The notes below the pieces were generated by a model. The model searched no databases. It had not been told where the DNA came from and worked only from the letters and a program-made list of their open reading frames with translations. The position numbers and the translations under genes are program-made. Of a stretch of DNA of 64,000 nucleotides, positions 50,206-58,600 are shown piece after piece; within the stretch, counting starts at the first letter, position 1; every line of letters starts with the position of its first letter. The stretch spans positions 101,360,132 to 101,424,131 of the forward strand of contig OU015496.1 in NCBI GenBank assembly GCA_907164885.2. Direction: 5' to 3'. This DNA is from Dolomedes plantarius (lineage: Eukaryota > Arthropoda > Arachnida > Araneae > Dolomedidae).

Positions 50206-53200
50206 GCACTAAAGTACCATATAAACTAATATCATGCAGTGAACATTGTACAGTCCTTGTGCTAATGTTAGTTGAAGCCCCTAACATTGAATTGTGATAT
50301 TATTTGAGCCAATGTTGCAGTCCTTTCACTTGATATGAATGTTGACAGATGATGCCAGTCATGGCCTCCAGAGTCTTTTGATGGCCACACTATTGCAGTA
50401 GGTTCGTTGTTTTACTGGAATTCTTCTATTCAAGATACACCCTTGAAATGGTTGAAGATGAAAATCTAAACTTGGTTAGTATTGCCGAAATGCCATGACC
50501 CATTGCACAAGTATCAACCGTCATACCTTGTTGAAATTCACCCTTTTTAAGTATCCATAAATGTCTGGTACTCTATATAAGCTTCTTGCAGATGAAAGCA
50601 TTTATGAGAAAGTCAGTATTGCTGCATGTTCCGATAGAGATTGTTTATCCCAATTATTCTAGCACTTCTGTCTATATATATATATATATGTATAATAAAC
50701 ACATAATAAAACACATCTCTATGTATATATGCGATTGAGAGAGAGAATCCTTAGACAAAAATTATTTTATCACATTTTTGGAACACTGGAAATTTAGCAG
50801 TTGATGGTCAGAAATTCAAATATCTAACCCACACAACAACCTTTTTTTTTACCCTAGTGAAAATTTGTTTTCCAAAAATAATCATCAAGCTTTAACATGT
50901 CTGAAAGAGAAAGATAGAAATTTGCTATATTTGATATCACAATTATTGTGCATTTGATTAATGAACTTAAATGGGGTTCTGGAGGTCTTGTTCACATATC
51001 TAGACAGATAATTTGAAAGAAAAGTCAAAGCTCTGAGAAATTAAAGATGGCTTGTCTTATTCAAACAAATCAAATTGTGCAATCATGATTAATAAGCATG
51101 AAATTCCTTATGATTTTTTGCTATTCACTTCTGTAATGCTATCATTTATAAATTTCTTTGGGTATTTATATTCATCTCAAGTTGTAATGTAGATGAATAT
51201 AATAGAATAAAGAAATTAAGTTTTCATCTTGACAATTAAGAGTTCTAAATCAAATGTACTTAATCAAATACCTGGGAAATCCTGGTTGGATTATACCCAT
51301 AGGTAGTTTATGTTCTTTAAGATTTATAATGTGGTATATTTTATTTTTCCTTTATAAATATGGTGTTTAAGAGGAAACATTTTGTTATATCCTCTTCGAT
51401 AGCCCATCTGCTTTTTCAGTACCTGATAAGAAACAATTTGTTTATTTGTTAATGCCTAACGTTGACATTTTCTTTTTGATAATAGCATGTGATTAAGAAA
51501 TTGGTTTAGCAAACTATGGAATTTAGTGTAGTTTCCAAACTAAAAGTATTATTGAAATAATAAATTTATTTTCTTTTATAATTTTAATGTAAATTTCCAT
51601 TTATTCATTGCATTAATTTTTTTTGAGTAGGAAATTATTTATTCTCAAGGTTTCCTTATGTTGAAAAACAATAAAGGTGTTATTGTTTCATAGGATATAT
51701 ACTGATCAACAAAGTGAACATTTGCAGTTTGAGGCTAGATTTGAAAGTGGAAATTTGAGAAAAGTATTTTGGGTAAGTCAATGAAACATTAATTTTATAT
51801 TAAATAGTGTTTTTAATCAGTCATAACTTCTAATTTTGGAACTTTTTAATAAATTTCTTCCTATATATATGTTTAGAAAGGCAATGGAGAATATGATCTC
51901 ATACTCAATCCAGATATCAACTCCAAATCTCATCTACAGTGGTTTTATTTTGAAGTGTCCAGGATGAAGTCTGGTTGCCCATATACTTTCAACATCATTA
52001 ACATGGAAAAATCTACTAGTCAGTTTAATGATGGTATGTTAGACTTAGGTAATAAAACTGTAGTCTTAGAGTCAGTGCATGTTTTTATTCCAATAGTGTG
52101 TTTAAGAGAGATAAATTGAATCATATATCAAACATCTGGCACATTTACTTAGTAACTCTCTGTGCTTGTTTGAAATGCAGATAATAGTTTGGAATGAAAA
52201 AATGGCTCATTTAAAGCTACAAAACTCTGTGTAACTGCCTGGTGCTTTATAAAGAGTTACACACATTATCCACATGTGCAATCTTTAATTTTCTTACAAA
52301 ATATTTAAAAAAACTGCTAAAATGAATTATCCTTTTTCTATACTGATGACTATATTATATTTTTTTGCTATGCCTTACATTTACTCCTTCATAATTTTTC
52401 AGAATTATGATGATACTATAAATGGAAAGTAGTTTCTGATTTATGTAAGCTTTTTCTCATGAACATGAATATTACTTATTTTAGACAATTGTGTCATTTC
52501 AGGTATGTGTCCTGTGATGTTTTCTGTGAGGAACCATGTGGAGTTGAAACAGGGATGGAAAAGAGTGGGCTCTAACATATGCTATTATCGTAATCATTAC
52601 ACTCAGGGACCATCAACCAACTCGATCCTCCGAAACAAGCCTTATTATACTCTAACTTTCACTGTTACTTTTGAGCACCCAAATGATGTCTGTTATTTTG
52701 CGTATCATTATCCGTATACATTTACTACTCTTCAGGTTTGTTCATAGCTATTTGTAATATATTTTCCTTTTGTTTTATTTTTATAAGTTTATTATGCACT
52801 AGCTGAATACCCGTGCTTTTGCTATGGAGTACATTCAAATTAAATACAATGGTCAATATATGCAATTAATGCCAAAAAAAATATATTTATAAGAGAATCA
52901 TAACTGATATTTTTACAGACAAAATAATGCAGAAGAAAATATTCAAATTAAATACAATGGTCAATGTATGCAATCAATTTATATGTTTAGTATCCATAAA
53001 ACATACTAAATTGATTTAAATTCTTAAAAAACTTCCATGTCAATTAGTCTAGTGGTTAAATTTTATCTTTTACCATTTTTTATTTTTTCATTTTATTTTT
53101 TTTTTCAATCTATTTTGTTGTTATGCATGTGATGCAAAATTTATTTAAAGTATCACAAAAAGAAAAGAAACCACATGATCAGAATTTAATAAATTAAATT

Positions 53201-55548
53201 CTAAAAATTAATCTTTAAAAATTCACCAAAAATCAGAAAATAGAGAATTTCAAAATCAAAAAATTAAAAATTCAAAAAAGATTTCATTTTAAAGGAATTT
53301 TTATGATCTTTCTCGTGATATAAATTTTATAACCCTCAAATTATTATTTTAAATGCAAACTTAAAAAAAGTTACAAAAACAGCTTAAAAATTTAATTTTC
53401 AAAAATCTAAGAATTTTTCAAAAATCTTTCTTAGTACACCCCTACACTATAAGAACTGCCATGCAAAATTTCAGCCCTTTAGGTCCAGTAATTTGGTCTG
53501 TGCGTTATCTCTCAGTCAGTCAGTCAGTCAATCACGGAACTGTTTTATATTTATAGATTATTAACAGAAACTTAAGTGTTAATATTTTATTATTTCAATA
53601 GTAATGAAGTTTTAATCTGAGCTTTAAAAATGGCAAAAATAGCATTGATTTGGTTATCCTGTATGCCAACTAATTATTTCTGTCCTTTCAAGTAAATTTA
53701 TATCTTATTCAAGATCACTTCTCAGTCTCTAGACTAACTGTTTTCCCTATAAACATTGTTCTCAAATTATAGAAACTTGCATGCTTTTATCTGAAGTTCA
53801 ATGATGAGTGCTGTAATGAAATAGTGAACAAATAATTATTAGTTTTAAGATTACAACTCATTGTTAATATATCTATGTAGAATAAATCCTATGTTTAGTC
53901 AAAGAATTGCTTAGCTGCTATAAAAATTTATATGCAGTGTTTGATATTATTTACATTAACTTTACAAAACTTTCTGGCTCAAATTAGTTTATATGTATTA
54001 CATGTTCATTCTTGTATTTCCAACATGATCCTTTATAGTAGGAATTGATATTCTGTATCAAAAATTTTGTTTGAGAAAGAATGAGTATGCTCTTGTCTGG
54101 CACAAAAGTTCTGTAGTTCTACAATTAATTGGTGCGCAAAAAAATTAGAAAGCAGCAACAATATTTAGAAATTATTTTTAATGAGACTTATTTCTGTACC
54201 TTTATAATTACCATGAAGTTATGAAAATTGTTGAGCTTGCGCTATCTTGCATGTTTAAGCCTTTAATTCTTTATTTAGAGCAGTGGTTCCCAACACGTTG
54301 AAGTCTGCAGACACTAAGCCAGAAATTTAACCATGTACGGACCACCACCATCCCCACCGACCTGGGGGGAATCTTCCGGGGGGTATGAGCATATAGAATA
54401 TTCCTCAGGCAGAAAGGATAAAGGATTAACGTTCTCTCATTCTAACATATTATATTCTAATAATAAAATAATTATGTTAAACTTTTAAGAAATTTTAATT
54501 CAACACCTGATAGTCATCTGATATATTCCACCCATCTAGTTCAATGAACATTGCTTTCAAAATCCCCATTTATTTGGCAACTTTTTTAATGTTTTGCCGG
54601 ACCACTCCCGAGGCTCTCGCAGACCACCAGTTTAGAACCACTAATTTAGAGAGATTTGCTCAGAAATATATATGTTGGTCTATTTCTTTACCATAGATAG
54701 ATCTTTACCATACTATTTCTGGTGGTCTGCGAGGCTCTCGCAGACCACCAGTTAAGAACCACTAATTTAGAGAGATTTGCTCAGAAATATATATGTTGGT
54801 CTATTTCTTTACCATATATTTTGGTGAATTATTAATTCATGAAATATTACCTTCTAGACTCATATTTATTGTTGGAAACACAGTCATGATACAACATCTA
54901 TATATTTCAAGAGAGATGAATTGTGTAAAACCTTGTCTGGGAATAGTGTTTCTCTACTGACAATCACTGCTAAGCCTGTTGACCGTAAGTTTTGAGATCT
55001 TTAAAACCATTTTATAGCTTAAATTTAAGCCAAATATTTTTAAATGATTTTTAAACATATGTTTGTTAAAAATTTTAGACAAACGTCCATACATCTTCTT
55101 GACTGCTCGAGTACATCCAGGAGAAAGTAATTCTTCTTGGGTTATGAAAGGTATGTCTTTTTTCACTGATCCTGTATTACATCTCAATTTATAGATTAGT
55201 AGTTAAGATTTATGTTTAAATTATAATTGGATCTTCATTCGCACTTGTGTGAAACTGTTTAGGAAAAATTCTCATAAACTGACATAATTAGTACATTTCT
55301 GTCAGTTTATTCATGTTTATAGTTGTTTATTAATACTATGTTAGTAATTCCTCAATCAACTGTTAAAACTGTACATAATAAAATTCAGTGTATTTATCGG
55401 TCTCATTATCTTTCAAATTTATTGATCGTAAATTTTCCCACTGGATGTATTTATAAGGTTTTTAATTTATCAATCTCTCCAGTGGTGGCTCCAGGACAGA
55501 GATTTTTTTTTTTTTTGGGGGGGGGGGCAACGTCGGTTCTTTTATTTA

Positions 55549-55607
<59 letters not shown>

Positions 55608-58600
55608 AATAAACATCCTCTCATTTTAAATTTTAACTCATTTAGTATTAGGTCTACGATTATATCATTTTAGGCTATGAAAAAGAAATACGCCAGGCTT
55701 TTTTTTGGGGGGGGGGCAATTGCCCCTATTGCCCCCCCCCCCCCTTTGAGCCGCCCTTGATTCTCTCTTTGTTTAGTAATACCACAGTATTACTTGCAGT
55801 AATGATGTTTCATGTTTGGGATTTTTGAGATGTAAAGGTCTGAAATGATATATTTTTAAGAGTTAAAAGTATTTTTATGTGAAGTTAATGATGATTGCTT
55901 TTGCAACTAAACTTAAAACATGTGTTATATTGTTCAAAGTTTGTTTTTACACTAACTGATAATATTTTTAAATACCGTCTATGTTAAGAAAATACATTAA
56001 TGTTTATCTACATCTCTTACAAAATTTTAATAATTAGTATACTTATAGTGAGCAAATGCTGTATAAGTATATTCACTCAATTAATTTTCACATTGTAATT
56101 GTGTTCATTTATTTGATGCTGGTATTTAGTGAACTTTAAAAGAACTAAGTCAATATAAAACACCACTTATAGTTCAGGAATATAAATGCCAAATGAACAA
56201 TAAGGTATAAATTCTAAATACTTTACATAATGGGCAGTGCTCTTTTTGTTTGCAATATTATTTTTTCATGTCATATATTTACATCTGTTACCTTTTAATA
56301 ATGTATAAAATTTTTGTATCTTTTGCTATGGATAGGTACTCTAGATTATTTGCTGTGCAATAAAGCCCAAAGACTTCGAGAAATGTATATTTTTAAAATC
56401 GTTCCTATGTTGAATCCTGATGGAGTGATAAATGGATGGTAAATTATTTGCATTTAAATCTTTTTTTATTATAAATTTCAACTAAATCTTGTAATGTCGT
56501 ATCCGCCTACATTTGGAACCCTTTTTTTTTTAACTGTACTTGCAAAAATTTCTGTCTTATTTTTCGAAGGAATATAGCACCAAAATAAAAATGAGGAAAA
56601 AAAACAGACCATAACAATGCAACTTTTTACAAATTTGAGGATTTTTTTGTCGAAATTGAGCAAATTTTTACAGAAACAGCTCTAGCTCTACAAAAAAAAG
56701 TTACGCATATATCATTAATTTCTTTTTATTATATGTACATAAAACACTTGTGAATGTAACAACCTAAAAGCTAATCAATGTTTTGAAATCTAAAAGAATA
56801 GAGGCAATTATATGCAATGACATTTAAAATTTCAGACATTTCTCGTGAGATTTTTTATAAATGCAGCTATAAATCAACAAATAAAGACCTAGAGCTAAAT
56901 CTGTAGTTCATTACATTTGTAATATTATGAAAAAGATACCTGAAAAATTTCATAGATATCATAATTCTATTTTTAGTTATCACTATAGTCGTTTACATTT
57001 TTGTTGAAAAACAAGTTCTTCAGAAAATACAATTAAAAGTTTTCTACTTGTATTGAAATTGACTGCTTTTATTCTTCTTTAAATCATTCTAATTTCATTT
57101 CTAATGATCGTACAGAAAAAATAAAAACAGATTTAGTTACAGAAATTTACATTCTTTAAAAAACAGGAATCTCTCTATTCTAAAAAAAAGTAACTCCCGC
57201 TGCCACTGTCGAAAGCTTGTCACGCTATCTCCTCCAAAATCGCGGGGGGTATGGGGTCAAAAGCGATACCAATGGATGCAGAAAAATGGGGGGACCAAAG
57301 TAAGACATGTCTAATCTTCGTCGGACTTTAAGTTTTTTTTAATTTTATGTTTTGTGGGAAAATATTGACTTTTTCATCTTCAGATTATGATAACTTGCCA
57401 AAAAATGATCGTAGAATTTTGATCTTTTTACGATCTAAGACTACAGACATTTCTCTTTCAAACTAGACCTCATTTGTTTAAAAATATTTTAAAACAGACT
57501 AATATTTTCATCAAAAAATGAAGCACAGTTTTTCAAGAAATATTGACTTTTTCATCTTCAGATTACAATAACTCGCCAAAAAATGATTGTAGAATTTTGA
57601 TCTTTTTACAATCTAAGACTACAGACATTTCTCTTTCAAACTAGATCTCATTTGTTTAAAAATATTTTAAAACCGACTAATATTTTGATCAAAAAATGAA
57701 ACACAGTTTTTCAAGAAATATCGTCCCCTAGTGGATGTAATATCAATGCTCCTCGAGTTTTTATCTTACAAAGAAAATATTTACATCATCTGGAAGCTGA
57801 AAGCTTTCTTATTCATATAAACCTCATTTCAAGTCTATATCTTAAATTTTCGATTTTTAATTGAATTCTATAGCTGATAATTCAACAGTGATGAAACACC
57901 CCTCGCATTAAGGGTGACAACAGTAAATGGATGGAAGCTGTTACATTGTCCGAGAATCACCCCTATGTATCTCGCTATTAGCCATAACAGAGGAGTGAGC
58001 CTAGGGTCAAAGCCCCTAGTAATAAAAAAAACTAAAATTTGAGTTTTCATCAAAATTGATGTTTTAAACATAGTCGGAAATTATTATGTTTACTACCTTA
58101 TGAAAATTAGTTCTATATTATTTTTGTTAAGATATACTTTGCTTTCTATCTCACTTTTTCATATTTGCACCCCCCCCCCTCCAAAAAAAAAGAAAAAGGA
58201 TTAATATTTGGAGGCACAATTCAAAAATAACATGCTTTCTTATGTATTCAGGTTCAGACCCAATAGTGCCTTTTAATTTTAATTGTAGTGTATCACCTAA
58301 ATGGTGCTGTGGGTTGCTTTCCTTCCAAGTGATAATAGACAGTGTATGTAATCATAAAATTTATTGGTACACACCACATTACACACGCAAATACTTAGAT
58401 TAATCAAATAAGAGTAATTCAAGTAAGCATCACATCTGTCAGAAGTGATGTTGAATGTCAATCTCATTCTCCTTTTTTGAATCCCTGTAGGGGATGCTTA
58501 TCGCACGAAAGTAAAGCATGATGTAACCTCATACACAGTTTTATGGTATGTACTTATTGTAATATGTAAATGTATACTTTAGTGAAAATGTTGTTGTAAG

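Larger units (their letters stand above)
48208..51693. other. Intron 13
   Basis: Contains a Tc1-like element (48633-50146) broken by a hAT-like MITE, a TA microsatellite after it, and about 1.5 kb of AT-rich DNA without recognised features. Confidence 0.6.
52736..54857. other. Intron 16
   Basis: Contains Helitron copy 2 (52799-53557), a hAT-like MITE (54281-54643) and a tandem duplication of the MITE end (54608-54827). 53558-54280 is AT-rich with nothing recognised. Confidence 0.6.
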
